Shown here piece by piece: positions 19,201 through 28,493 of a stretch of 64,000 nucleotides of DNA. How positions within the stretch are numbered: position 1 is the first letter of the stretch; each line of letters opens with the position of its first letter. The notes under the pieces are model-generated. The model did not search any database and had not been told where the DNA came from. It saw only the letters and a program-made list of their open reading frames with translations. Location of the stretch: assembly GCA_951640165.1 (NCBI GenBank), contig OX621260.1:21594001-21658000 (forward strand), read 5' to 3'. The stretch comes from Pseudoips prasinana. Lineage: Eukaryota > Arthropoda > Insecta > Lepidoptera > Nolidae. A program made the translations under genes and the position numbers.

Positions 19201-19345
19201 ACCATGGGACACTTGATCGCATGTCCTGCGTGCCCCAACACCTGCACGTTACAGGAACTAATGGACGCTACTGACAACTCTAAACTCGTAGCTGAGTTCT
19301 GGGAAGACTCAATCTAGATTGGCATCGACACGCTAAGAAGAAGAT
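16240..19345 (+). mobile_element. Jockey-superfamily LINE with intact ORF (possibly Daphne clade)
   Basis: One long ORF, short flanks, and a 3' end CATCGACACGCTAAGAAGAAG. Related 3' ends recur at 42665-42916 and 58120-58345, with (GAA)n tails. 5' end and target duplication are not resolved. Clade placement is recall-based. Confidence 0.8.
16345..19317 (+). CDS. AP endonuclease-reverse transcriptase, intact 990-residue ORF
   Basis: Starts at an ATG, with a second in-frame Met at residue 8. Endonuclease: INIEG (25-29), QETH (E53), GDFN (143-146), ending in TQHRPI (220-225) where most AP endonucleases have S/T-D-H. RT: SGVDD, FRPISLL (495-501), FVDLSAAYD (catalytic D563), GLPQGSVLAP, YADD (649-652), then a thumb. 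Near residue 940-955 is a C-terminal zinc-knuckle-like CRCG...H...CPAC. Codon use is GC-richer than the surroundings and no stop or frameshift is present, so the copy looks recent. It would cut target DNA and prime reverse transcription of its own RNA. No ORF1 is visible upstream, so the copy is either single-ORF or 5'-truncated. Confidence 0.9.
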   Translation: MANPFTTMAIQSSPKKPVLCVVSINIEGFSKDKSEILADVCRKTHCDILCVQETHRDETQDRPHISGLTLIAEICHPKHGNAVFAAPGVSIISAKISTKNGIEVITVDVGNCTITSIYKPPGTTFQFDPPENFRDQPTQVIVGDFNSRSPNWGYKDMDISGQSVEEWAEMNDLVLIHDAKQPDSFNSSRWKRGYNPDLIFVSSHISSQCSKTVCPPIPRTQHRPIMCCIEPVVRPINVPLKRRFNYAKADWESFTRKIDDALLNVLPISRNYDQFVEIVATTSRRYIPRGCRTSYIPGLSSESSELLKQYESLYNTDPFSEETTLAGEALLSKIGETRREKWVSTVTGIDMTHNSKKAWSTIRKLTGESPLPSPPRQVTANQIAHQLLVNGKPTHRASKAPKPQKPDGSCDVISKPLNLADIVAAIKALKCGKASGVDDISVEQIKQLGPVAVSWLLQLYNNCLESASVPRLWRKSKVIAIPKPGKAADDPKNFRPISLLCHTYKLFERLLLNRLTCVIDPKLIQEQAGFRPVKSCCNQTLKLVQHIEDGFEAGMVTGAVFVDLSAAYDTVNLKRLLWKVESMTNDHKFVGILRELLHNRRFRVHLITEKSRWRAQKNGLPQGSVLAPLLFNIYTNDQPSSLNTSRFLYADDLALTTQATTFEKIEVYLTDALKDLATYYRANSLKPNPSKTHSCLFHLRNREAGRKLDIVWDGVSIEHSCFPKYLGVTLDRSLTFSQNCKNTKQKVHSRNSLLRRLVSSKWGASPDVVRTSGLALCFSCGEFACPVWSRSAHAKLVDTALNETCRIITGCLKPTPVQMLYPLAGIAPPEVRRTVASCNERATMDNDTRHPMHGSNLVPHRLKSRKSFLRCVHPLIGERSRERLKIWRESASLPIPFVPPAENLPPGHNIPWPTWKSLNRLRTQVGRSKENLYRWRFIDGDSLGCRCGATPQTMGHLIACPACPNTCTLQELMDATDNSKLVAEFWEDSI

Positions 19346-19565
19346 TTAAAAATTACCAAAATTCTGTGAGTTAAAACTAGGAGTTTGAGAGGTATATAAA
19401 ACTAGTTAGAGTTTTGCCACATATAATATTAACTCCGCGATATTTTAGTAAATACCATGAGCGTATGGCTTAGTATACGGCTGTTTTAACTCGGCTCAAA
19501 TCAGAACCGTATTTTAGCTAACGTATTTAAAAAAAACTGCTGATTTTAATATCAATCATGGTTTA
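19346..19565. other. No recognised feature
   Basis: AT-rich flank of the LINE; no feature recognised. Confidence 0.35.
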
Positions 19566-19858
19566 TAAAAAAAACCGGCCAAGTGCGAGTCACACTCGCG
19601 CACGAAGGGTTCCGTAGCATTATCAATAAAAACTAACAAAAATTCACGTTTGTTGTATAGAAGCCCCTTAAATATTTATTTTATTTTCATTTTTAGTATT
19701 TGTTATTGTAGCGGCAACAGAAATACATTATCTGTGAAAATTTCAACTATCTAACTATCACAGTTCATGAGATACAGCCTGATGACAAACGGACAGCGAA
19801 GTCTTAGGAATAGGGTCCCGTTTTACCCTTTCGGTAAGGAACTCTAAAAAGATTTAAA
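19566..19858 (-). repeat. Repeat E copy
   Basis: AACCGGCCAAGTGCGAGTC at the left and a GGAACTCTAAAAA end at the right; carries the AGCGGCAACAGAAATACAT core. Confidence 0.8.
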
Positions 19859-19933
19859 AAACATTAAATGTTACAACACCTATTGCTTCAATAGAGTGTA
19901 GGTAATTATTTCATCAACAAGCCTAGTTTATAA

Positions 19934-20112
19934 TAAATAAACGCGAAAGTTTGTAAGTATGGATGGATGGATGGATGTTTGTTACTCTTTCACGTAAAAA
20001 CTACCGAACGGATTTTTATGAAACTGTGTAGTAATATTGCCTATATATCTGCATAACTCATAGGCTATAATTTATAAAGTTTTACGCCGGTAAAACCGCG
20101 GGGCACAGCTAG
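19934..20112 (+). mobile_element. Helitron-G, non-autonomous
   Basis: GCGAAAGTTTGTAAGTATGG at the left, GGTAAAACCGCGGGGCACAG then CTAG|T at the right. Contains a (GGAT)n microsatellite. Confidence 0.75.
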
Positions 20113-20221
20113 TAATATATAATAATAAGCCTAGTTAGTAATAATTTGTAAATGTTCTCAGTTTGTATTGTTTCTTGAGGTGTACAATAAAGAGTTTTAT
20201 AAATCTATCCAGGTTTCTGTT

Positions 20222-20590
20222 GACTGCCTCGTTGGTCTAGCGGTAGCGTGTTCAACCGCAGATGATAAGGTCCTGGGTTCAAATCCCGGGTCGGGCCAAA
20301 AAGTGATTTTGGGATTATTCCGTAAAAATAAATTTCTCACTATCAGCCCGAAGTCTGGGAGTTGGCGGTATTACTTCCCCGTGACTCGGAGAGCACGTAA
20401 AGCCGTCGGTCCTGTGCCTGACCTCTTACCGGTCGTGTCGCTAGTCGTCCCATCGGATCATGAGAGTGATGGAATAGTTAGTGCCTCTATGTTTATGCAC
20501 ACACTGTGCACTATGATATGTACTACGACATTGGCTAAACTCTATTGAGAGTGGCCGCCGTGGCCGAAATTCGGCTGGGAGGACAATACT
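20222..20590 (+). mobile_element. SINE-N copy (tRNA-headed, about 370 bp)
   Basis: Head with GTTGGTCTAGCGGTAGCG and B-box GGTTCAAATCCC; long body (GGGAGTTGGCGGTATTAC, CGGAGAGCACGTAAAGCC); tail GGCCGCCGTGGCCGAAATTC. A 126-codon open frame crosses it but is incidental. Confidence 0.8.
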
Positions 20591-20595
20591 ACTAC

Positions 20596-21570
20596 TAGTT
20601 TTCGTACTGTGCATATTTACACTGTGTCGGCGGCGGCTGCGTGACGGGTGCATACTAATGTTATAACTAAGTTAAAGACTGGTTTCCAACACAACGAATC
20701 TAGTAAATTAGACGTTATTAGAGTTACATAAAGCACAATATTACTTAATCATAATCTAGTAAGGGAATATGTGACTAGAAACCCGTTCGGTATTAGGACA
20801 AAAAGTTGATCGAGGTAGGTACAGCTAGTTACGCAAGACTGGAGTGTGATAAAAAGTGGTCTCCCTTCCAAGGGTTACCTACATAGTTCAAGAAGTGCAT
20901 ACGAGAGCTATCGAGCTATTTTGTAAACTCACACACTTACCCACTCCTTATCACCGTAAACAGGTACAATTTGATTCTTACACACACAGGCACACACACG
21001 CACCTTACTTAACAAATACACGACACCATACGAAAACTAATAACTGCGGTGGGTATTCTGATGATGAGTAGCTGGCCAATTTTTAATTCTGCCTACAACA
21101 TTAATTAGTTAATATAATCAATAATTGTTAAGTTTTTGTGTGGTATTTTAGTTAGTTATGTTTATGTTTACATTTATTTTATGCATGCTTTGTCACAAGA
21201 CGAGACGCATTTGTAAATTTTTGCAATTCTAATATAAGTGAACATTAATTGTTATTTTGAGAATAAATGTTCTTTAAACCTATTAAATTCCCATTTATTA
21301 TGTTTACACAGGTTTGTATTGCTTTAGTTACACGTTGTATATGCCTAAATAAATTCACATGTGGCGCAGTGGTAATGGTGGTCACCCTGGTACTATCTCG
21401 GTATCTTCCTGTTTTAGGTTACAGCTCAGCACAGAACAACTAATAGTTGTTGTGTGCTGAGTATTCTTCATTTCGCACAGTATGCATTCAAAATATGGTG
21501 AGTGGTAGAAAAGTTTTCTTCTCGTACAAGCATCATCATTACTCTTATAAAATACATCTTATTGTTCATT
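20596..21570. other. No recognised gene; AT-rich spacer
   Basis: Contains a short CA-rich stretch (about 20925-21005). No family recognised. Confidence 0.4.
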
Positions 21571-21574
21571 ATCA

Positions 21575-21835
21575 TCATCATATCAGCCGAAAGACGTCCA
21601 CTGCTGGGCAAAGGCCTCCCCCAAAGATCTCTACAATTGCCGGTCTTGCGCTATTCGCATCTAGCAGTTTCCAGCGACCCGCACAAGATCATCGGTCCAT
21701 CTTGTAGGGGGCCTGCTCACGCTGCGTCTTCAGGTTCGTGGTCGCCACTCAAGCACCTTTCTGCCCCAACGGCCATTGGTTCTACGAACTATGTGCCCCG
21801 CCCACTGTCACTTCATTTTTGCAATCATATTGTTA
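21575..21835 (-). repeat. RTE-type LINE C-terminal/3' fragment
   Basis: Minus strand encodes the degenerate RT C-terminus WAGH..R.....W and RR..GRPPT-like residues, ending CAGCAGTGGACGTCTTTCGG and (GAT)n. Confidence 0.7.
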
Positions 21836-21914
21836 ATGTAATACAAATCTGTGTAAACATAATAAATTCCTATCTATGATGTTTACACAGATTAATATTG
21901 CTTCCACCTGGACC

Positions 21915-22250
21915 CTTGGCAAACGGCCAGCAGTCTCAAAAGCGACAAGCCAGCTGCGCGGGATATAATAATGCACAAATAGTTGTGCATTATAATACGT
22001 CAAACTCAGTGGCACTTTTTATTCCATCACTCTCATGCTACGATGTGATTAGCGACACGACTGGAAAGAGGTCAGGTACAGGACCGACGGCTCTATGTGC
22101 TCTCCGAGGCACGGAGTATAATACGGCCAACTCCCAGACTTCAAGCTGATACTGAGAAATTTTTCTTTTTACAGAATCACTTACAGTCCGATCCAGAATT
22201 TGAACCCTGGACCTCGTTATCTGCGGTTTAACACGCTACCGCTAGACCGT
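21915..22250 (-). mobile_element. SINE-N copy, interrupted/diverged
   Basis: Minus strand shows the SINE-N head (TCTAGCGGTAGCGTG, TTCAAATTCTGG) and body. A small palindrome, TAATGCACAAATAGTTGTGCATTA, is present near 21967-21993, apparently a separate insertion. Confidence 0.65.
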
Positions 22251-22277
22251 TGCCGCGTTGGTCTAGCGGTAGCGTGT
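22231..22277. repeat. Head-to-head tRNA-like SINE heads (inverted repeat)
   Basis: ACACGCTACCGCTAGACC and its reverse complement GGTCTAGCGGTAGCGTGT are separated by 11 bp. Confidence 0.85.
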
Positions 22278-22367
22278 CATTGTAATTACATATGCGTACA
22301 AAGACTCAACAAGTGCATTGTGTTACATCTTCATTCCCTTTAAATTAGAAAAAAGTAATATACAGAT

Positions 22368-22560
22368 AATGACGGCGGCTGGAGCAGAAAGGTTCTCGAG
22401 GGGCGACCACGAACCGGAAGAAGCAGCGTAGGCAGGCGCCCTACTAGGTGGGCCGCCAATTTTACATGGGCTGTGGGATGCTGCTGTGCGGGCAGCGCAA
22501 GAAATGCTGTTATGGAGAACCTTGTGGTAGGCCAGTGAACACCTTTCGGCTGGGAAGTTT
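22368..22560 (+). repeat. RTE-type LINE C-terminal fragment
   Basis: GGAGCAGAAAGGTTCTCGAG then GGGCAGCGCAAGAAATGC and CTTTCGGCTGG; the plus-strand version of 21575-21835. Confidence 0.65.
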
Positions 22561-22566
22561 AATATA

Positions 22567-22925
22567 ATAATATACTGGGACATTATTCACACACGGCTAT
22601 CTGATCCCAAACTAAGCAGAGCTTGTGCTATGTCTGGAAGAGATCGCTTAAGGCGATAAGACTGCCCATTATACATTATGTTATTTATATCCAATGTATT
22701 TTCTTTCCGTTTGAGTGTGTACAATAAAGAGTATTATAACTATATATCTATCTATCTATAGAAACCAGAGAACTAATATATTACATATACTACTTTTCTT
22801 TTGTAACTACATAGGGTCTTATAAAGATAATTACACCCAGACAAACAGACATGTTCATTCACACAAATATCTGTCCCGGGTGGGTTTAGAACCCACGACC
22901 TGCCGCGGGAAAGGCAAGCATTTTT
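22567..22925 (-). mobile_element. SINE-B copy interrupted by repeat M
   Basis: Left part 22567-22643 (GGGACATTATTCACACACGG) and right part 22770-22925 (B-box on minus strand) fit together as one SINE-B when 22644-22769 is removed. Confidence 0.75.
22644..22769 (+). repeat. Repeat M (3' end of a retroelement) inserted in SINE-B
   Basis: GAGATCGCTTAAGGCGATAAG ... GTGTACAATAAAGAGTAT followed by (TATC)n. The same 3' module occurs at 20150-20200 and 38620-38870. Confidence 0.65.
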
Positions 22926-24865
22926 TGAAGAAAAATCTTTACAGCCTATTGAAAATAAACGACAAACAAATGTTGTATGTGCAATCTAAATGCACATACG
23001 CAATTAATCCTAGATAAACGAGATCCCTAGAACAGACAGATTCGCAATAAATATTCATCAGAAACCAGTATTATTAGACGTTCTCACGCATGCTTAAAAG
23101 CACGAGATAGTGTAGTAGTTAAACCGTTGGTCTGTGGACTCAGTGGTCATAATTTTAAATCCAAGGAAAAGCAAGACGTGAACCCTAAAAAGCGGCAAAG
23201 TGCGAGTCGTACTCGCGCAAGAAGGGTTCCGTACGTGTCTATAAAAACGTGCAAAAAAATCACGATTTTTGTATGGGAGCTGTTGGGGTTTTTAGTAGGA
23301 ATTTTACTCAAACCACTGTTACTATCTAGAGTTTATTAACGTTAAGATTTCTTACGTAACGGTAGAGTAATCTGAGTCGCACTTTCCGTAAATATAAACA
23401 ATTTATTTTAAGACCCGAATACATACAATAACGTTTGACTGTTAGGTAGCGACTAATTAGTATAAAGATGTATAATCATTAATTAAACTTGCTGTATGCG
23501 AATTATTGGCTAGTACAGGAGCCCTCTTAAATATTTATTTTATTACACATTTTTTTAGTATTCATTGTTGACACTAGGCAACATAAATACATCATCAGTA
23601 AAAAATTCAACTGTCTAACTATCATGGTTCATGAGATTCACCCTGGTGACAGACGGGAAGACTGATAGCGGATAGGGGTCGCAAACCGGGATCCCGGATA
23701 CCAAAAATACCGGGATCCCGGACCGAAAATAAGCCATTACAATACCGGTATTTAATTTTTAAATACCGGGATTTACGGTATTCATTACATAACGAACGAA
23801 CGAGTAAGTACTCCAAATTGTTTCATTGAATTATTAAATTACTACAGCTAACCGGGTTCACTATCACTATGCCGCCGTTCCGAAACACGTTCAAACACAA
23901 CATTAATTTTCAATGTAATGGTTTTAACACGTTTTTATGTTAAGAGTCTCTTATTTATAAAATGAAAGGATACTAACTAACCTAACATAACATAAAATAT
24001 AATAATAAAGACATTGGAGTATGGAACCTTAGACTTGGCTCAATGTTGTCTAGAGATTTCATGACTTTTTAGAGATAAACAAGCAGCTTGGATATTTTTT
24101 CACAGATTTTTTTTGGTGGAACTTCACTTTTTTTTGCACAAAGCTGATTGTTTTTACTGATAGATAGTAGGGATATGGACATTTTCATTTTATGTTCATA
24201 TTAGAAACAGAGTCCCACTACGCAGAATAAATTTTGCAAAGGTAGTCGGTCGATAACGCTAATAGTTTGGGTGTGCTTTTACGGTTTCTCATCAGGGTCA
24301 CTAGGTAGTCTAGATCTTCCATGATCCCAGTTTTGATAGTTTTTCCTCTATGTGGGCGTTAAACTCTAACTCTGTACCAAATTTCTGCGCTCAAGGCTCC
24401 TCTAGGTCAATGGGAAGTACCAGTTCTATTTTGATGATCATGTGTCAGTGTCGAAAATTCGTAACTTTGCTTTCACTTAGCTTTGGAATTAAAAGATCTA
24501 ACGACTTAAAATTATGGATTTCAAGTGTGTGATTATAGCTTACAAGATGAGGAAAATTTCAGTGTTCTAGTCCCATCCAGAGGTTCTCAAACCGGGACCT
24601 AAAAATGCGGCGAAATGGTTCCAGAAAAGGATGGTACGGCAGTGTAGCTTCGCGCTCAACTTGGCGGGGGCACTGCCATACCCCCAGATTGTACCTAACC
24701 TTTGTAATGTTGCAAGTTCGATAAGTGGAACTGATCGAGATACTCGTTTTATTTGATTAAAATTAGATTTTCTCTAAAACACTCTTTTATTGTTGTGATA
24801 CTTCATAAATAGATTAATTTGCATATTAACAATAACCAAAACTTACATACTATAATATTTAATAC

Positions 24866-25600
24866 CTATAAATAAAAAACTGAATTTAAATCGTTGCCTG
24901 CGGGCAAGGTGCCCAGAAAGCTGGCCACATTACCCCGTTGAATAGCGAGGCTAATACGTTGTTTTAAGTACGAGCCAGCTCTCTGGTCACCTGACGACTT
25001 GATTAGACGCCTGGACAGCTCCCTAACAAAAACACGTGCTTCTGGACCCCAGGGACCCATTGTTTCCACCCCAAAGGGAAGAAAGATATATCCTCCACCG
25101 ATTGATGTATATTTTCTTCGCTTAAGGGCCTCCGCGGATTCAGCCACAACTCCCGCCGCCCTCGAGCTGATTGGTAGGTGGGAGGGAGCCAGTGTGTCGA
25201 CACAAGTTGCATCCCACACCAAAGGCTTCCCTCGACTCCAAGGAACCAACGTCATTCCATCAGGCCTCTTGCCATCGTCACGTGAAATACCGTTGGGCTC
25301 TAAAAGAGCCGGCACGTGGACGGTAGCAAGACTCCGGTGGATGACGTCATTGAGGGCGGCATGGCGCGATTGACGTCCAGCGCTACGGCGGCAAGATAGA
25401 CCATGATGACCTAAGCGATCTACTTCAACTCCACAGGGACAATTGTGTGGTTCTGTTTGGGAGATGCCCAGACGCAGACCGACTGCAATGGAAAACATAT
25501 TGTTATCCAAAAGCGTTCCTATATTGGTCGAAGGGATTGCCTGCAACCAGTAACCCGAATCACGTTCGGAAGTGGCTAGTAGATAGGATAGATGTGATAC
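24866..25600 (-). pseudogene. Repeat S: C-terminal part of an RT-associated protein family
   Basis: A 226-residue frame with no ATG (opens at TTG 25546). The reading continues upstream in frame to about 25600 (YWLQAIPSTNIGTLLDN). Conserved-looking blocks: C-x-C...H-H-x-L-S-C-R-R (zinc-like), RHAALNDVI, GKRPDGMTLVPW...LVWDATCVDTLAPSHL, and QRISLAIQRGN near the C-terminus. I recall this domain at the C-terminus of retroelement-like proteins in many invertebrates, but not its clade or function. RPDG...VWDATC could be a PD-(D/E)xK-like nuclease (inference). The N-terminal part is absent; the mariner lies just beyond. A second fragment is at 54105-54215. Confidence 0.55.
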
Positions 25601-25643
25601 TTAAAATTATAATACCTTTTAAATTAGAGATTTCACTATACTA

Positions 25644-26933
25644 AAGGGTGTATTTTTAGAGGTATAGAACTTTAAATTGCAATAAAACAACGATGGATTA
25701 TTCGATTGACATGAAGTTTATTTATCCGAAAGATAATCTTGTAGCATTACATTTTAAATATGATTTCTGGCATATGACCACCACGGCTGTAGTCCAATCT
25801 GGACGTTCAATTTTCGATGACTTTTTCCAACATCCGGGCCGTATATCGACAATAACACGGCGAGTGTTGTCTTCCAAATGGTCAACCGTTTGTAGCTTAT
25901 CCGCATAGACCAATGACTTTACATAGCCCCACAGAAAGTAATCTAGCGGTGTTAAATCACAAGATCTTGGAGGCCAATTCACAGGTCCAAAACGTGAAAT
26001 TAGGCGGTCACCAAACGTGTCTTTCAATTAATCGATTGTGGCACGAGCTGTGTGACATGTTGCGCCGTCTTGTTGGAACCACAGCTCCTGGACATCATGG
26101 TTGTTCAATTCAGGAATGAAAAAGGTAATAATGGCTCTATACCGATCACCATTGACTGTAACGTTCTGGCCATCATTGTTTTTGAAGAAGTACAGACCAA
26201 TGATTCCACCAGCCCATAAAGCGCACCAAACAGTCAGTTTTTCTGGATGTAATGGTGTTTCGACATACACTTGAGGATTAGCTTTACTCCAAATGCGGCA
26301 GTTTTGTTTGTTGACGTAGCCATTCAACCAGAAGTGCGCTTCATCGCTAAACAAAATTCGCTTATGAAAAGCGGGAATAACGGCAATCTCTTTTTGAGCC
26401 CATTCGACGAATCTACTCCTTACTTGATGATCGTTTGGCTTCAATTCTTCCACGCGTTGGATTTTGTAAGCACGCAAACCAAGATCCATCCGCAAAATCT
26501 TCTATAAAGTGGATGGACACAGATCCAATTCCTGTGCTCGATGGCGGATAGACTCATTCGGGTCTTCCTCAATGCTACGCTCTACAGCAGCAATAGCTTC
26601 TTCTGTACGCACCATACGGCGTCTCGTGGGGGGATGCGAGTTATTAATAAGAGTAAACGTGGTGCGAAAACGTTCCATCTTTAATCGAATTAACTGTTCT
26701 GATGGACGATTTTGTCGACAATAAAATGAACGTAGTGCGCGATACGTATTCCGCGCAGAACCATTATTTTCGAAATAAAATTGCACTATTTGCAAGCGTT
26801 GTTCAGGCGTGAGTCTATTCATAATGATTTGCCAAACCAAACTGAGAATAAATCACTTGACAGCTGTTAAATCGGTCGCCATCTTGAACAGGTATGCCAA
26901 CTAAAGTTCTATACCTCTAAAAAAGACACCCAT
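25644..26933 (-). mobile_element. mariner/Tc1-superfamily element, full length, inactive
   Basis: Terminal inverted repeats (GGGTGTNTTTTTTAGAGG then TATAGAACTTTA), TA on both flanks, 1290 bp. Inserted within the hAT-like element. Confidence 0.85.
25722..26840 (-). pseudogene. mariner-type transposase with two in-frame stops
   Basis: Three open segments in one frame: 26840-26505, 26501-26031 and 26027-25722. An N-terminal helix-turn-helix region (LTPEQRLQIVQFY) is followed by catalytic DDxD-type motifs: LFSDEAHFW (first D), WFQQDGATCHT (second D) and SCDLTPLDYFLWGY (third D), with about 36 residues between the second and third. TAG at 26502-26504 replaces a codon in STL-x-KILR, and TAA at 26028-26030 follows TARATID. 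Apart from these and later drift the frame is intact, so inactivation is by point change. It would cut and paste the element at TA sites. Confidence 0.85.
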
Positions 26934-27242
26934 TATAATCAATTAATGACTTCAACGGAAAAGAACTCTAAATGTCGAAAATACCGGAAATACCGGGATC
27001 CCGGTATTCTCCTAGACCTAATACCGGTAATACCGGTATTGGAGAAAAGCTCCGGTATTGCGACCCCTAATAGCGGAGTCTTAGTAACAGGGTCCTGTTT
27101 TACCGTTTGGTTATGGAACCCTAAAAATCAGTAAGTCAGCACTGACTTTACGAATTCAAATTTCAAAATGGGGTGGTAACATGCGTCGCTATCTGCCACG
27201 CAGGTATTTTGCTGCATAAGGCGATATTAATTATTTGAAAAG

Positions 27243-27417
27243 ACAACGCCCGCAAACATAGTTTAGACGAAAAAAACATATAATAGATGGACACAAAGTT
27301 CATCCAGACTCCGAACAAGTATTTATGGGTCACACAAATAGTTATCCGGCGCGGGACTCGAACCCGCGACACGAAGCGGTGAGGCGACTGTCATAGCCGC
27401 TGCGCCACACGTGCAGT
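27243..27417 (-). mobile_element. SINE-C copy
   Basis: Minus strand: head with GTGGCGCAGCGGCTATGACA, B-box GGTTCGAGTCCCGCG, body TGTGTGACCCATAAATACTT. It separates two halves of a local tandem duplication. Confidence 0.85.
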
Positions 27418-27419
27418 CG

Positions 27420-27552
27420 AATACATCATCAGTGAAAATTTCAACTGTTTAACTGTCATGTTTCATGAGATTCACTCTGGTGACAGACGGACAAGCAGGC
27501 AACGGAGTCTTAGTAATAGGGTCCCGTTTTATCCTTTGGGTATACCCTAAAA
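27420..27552 (-). repeat. Second, partial repeat E (tandem duplicate)
   Basis: ATACATCATCAGTGAAAATT ... AATAGGGTCCCGTTTTATCC. Sequence after both E ends (27132-27215 and 27553-27625) is also similar, so the flank was duplicated together with the E end. Confidence 0.7.
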
Positions 27553-27625
27553 ATCAGAGACTCACCACTGACTTCTCTAATTCGAATTCCAAAATGTCAG
27601 ACAAGTATTTTGCTACACAAGGGAA

Positions 27626-27964
27626 TATCTAGAATGGATACATCTCAAGATATTATAGAGAGAATCGATGTACCATAAAGGGTATCAATAAAGACAAAGT
27701 TAGGTTTAAAGCTTTAATTTCTTTTTTCCAGGCCTTTTATATGCAAATTGCGAGCAATTTATCAGTGCGAGACATTTGAATAGGCGACTCTACATGCGAC
27801 TCGGTATATAAATGGTAGCTGTCGTGAATACGACGTGGTTGCGCGTGCGACGATCACTCCGATTGATGCTTACTGATGCATAGGATTGTAAATTGACAAT
27901 ATGTACAAAGCATCTTTAACATTCCGATACTGATTGTTCTTATTATCATTATTTTATGGAAAAA
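27626..27964. other. No recognised feature
   Basis: Spacer; includes GC-richer sequence near 27830-27860 but no gene. Confidence 0.35.
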
Positions 27965-28045
27965 CTAAATACATTCAGTCAAAAAAGTATCGGGAATGGA
28001 TGATTTGTTTATGGTTCCAAATTCAAATTTTTGTTTTTTTTGTTG
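27965..28045 (+). repeat. mariner terminal-repeat remnant
   Basis: CAGTCAAAAAAGTATCGGGA, a mariner-end-like sequence comparable with CTGTCAAGCAAGTACCGGGA at 40419. Confidence 0.45.
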
Positions 28046-28199
28046 TTGTTAGATTGGCACAACTGTTTTCCATTTTGGCTCGGATACCATAACTCTAGGG
28101 TATTAATGAGATCATTTGAATCAACTGGACGGGCCTGTTGGCGTTGTTGGTTGATACTTGTCTTTTACTCTGCAGGTAATGGGTTCGATTCCCACCCAG

Positions 28200-28434
28200 A
28201 GGGGCTACCGGCTAAGTCACCGAACATCGGGATAGTATTGGCGTTCAAATAAATAAAGGCTAAAAATGACTTTATCAATCGTTAAATCGGCTTCGACGTT
28301 GAAAATCGATTCCGGACCATTTATGACGTCACATGTCCTCATGGAAGCCGATTTAATGATCGATTATGTAATTTTCAACCTTTATTTGAACGCCGAGCGC
28401 TATCCCGATGTTCGGCGACTTAGCCGGTAGTCCC
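28200..28434. mobile_element. CWG-target MITE, copy 1
   Basis: Long inverted repeats around CTACCGGCTAAGTC...CCGAACATCGGGATAG. The flank CAG (28197-28199) is repeated at 28435-28437. 235 bp, non-coding. Confidence 0.85.
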
Positions 28435-28493
28435 CAGGATCGATATTCGTGTACATGAAGAAAAGTAAATAAAAGTAGTATCGATTATCATAT

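Larger units (their letters stand above)
23673..27069. mobile_element. hAT-like element, about 3.4 kb, with nested insertions
   Basis: Ends TAGGGGTCGCAA...TTGCGACCCCTA (12-bp inverted repeats), flanked by an exact 8-bp duplication ATAGCGGA (23665-23672 and 27070-27077), as expected for hAT. Both ends carry subterminal CCGGGATCCCGG / TACCGGTATT motifs. No hAT transposase is recognised. Inside lie a repeat-S coding fragment (minus) and a complete-length mariner. About 1.1 kb (23780-24860) is unassigned. Confidence 0.85.
23188..27132 (-). repeat. Repeat E copy split by a hAT-like element
   Basis: E sequence at 23188-23284 and 23518-23672 resumes at 27070-27132 (GAGTCTTAGTAACAGGGTCC). An unassigned 230-bp segment (23285-23517) also interrupts it. 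The E copy therefore predates the hAT insertion. Confidence 0.8.

Noticed and set aside
20168..20548. A 126-codon coding gene
   Set aside because: The frame lies across a SINE-N, including its tRNA-like head.
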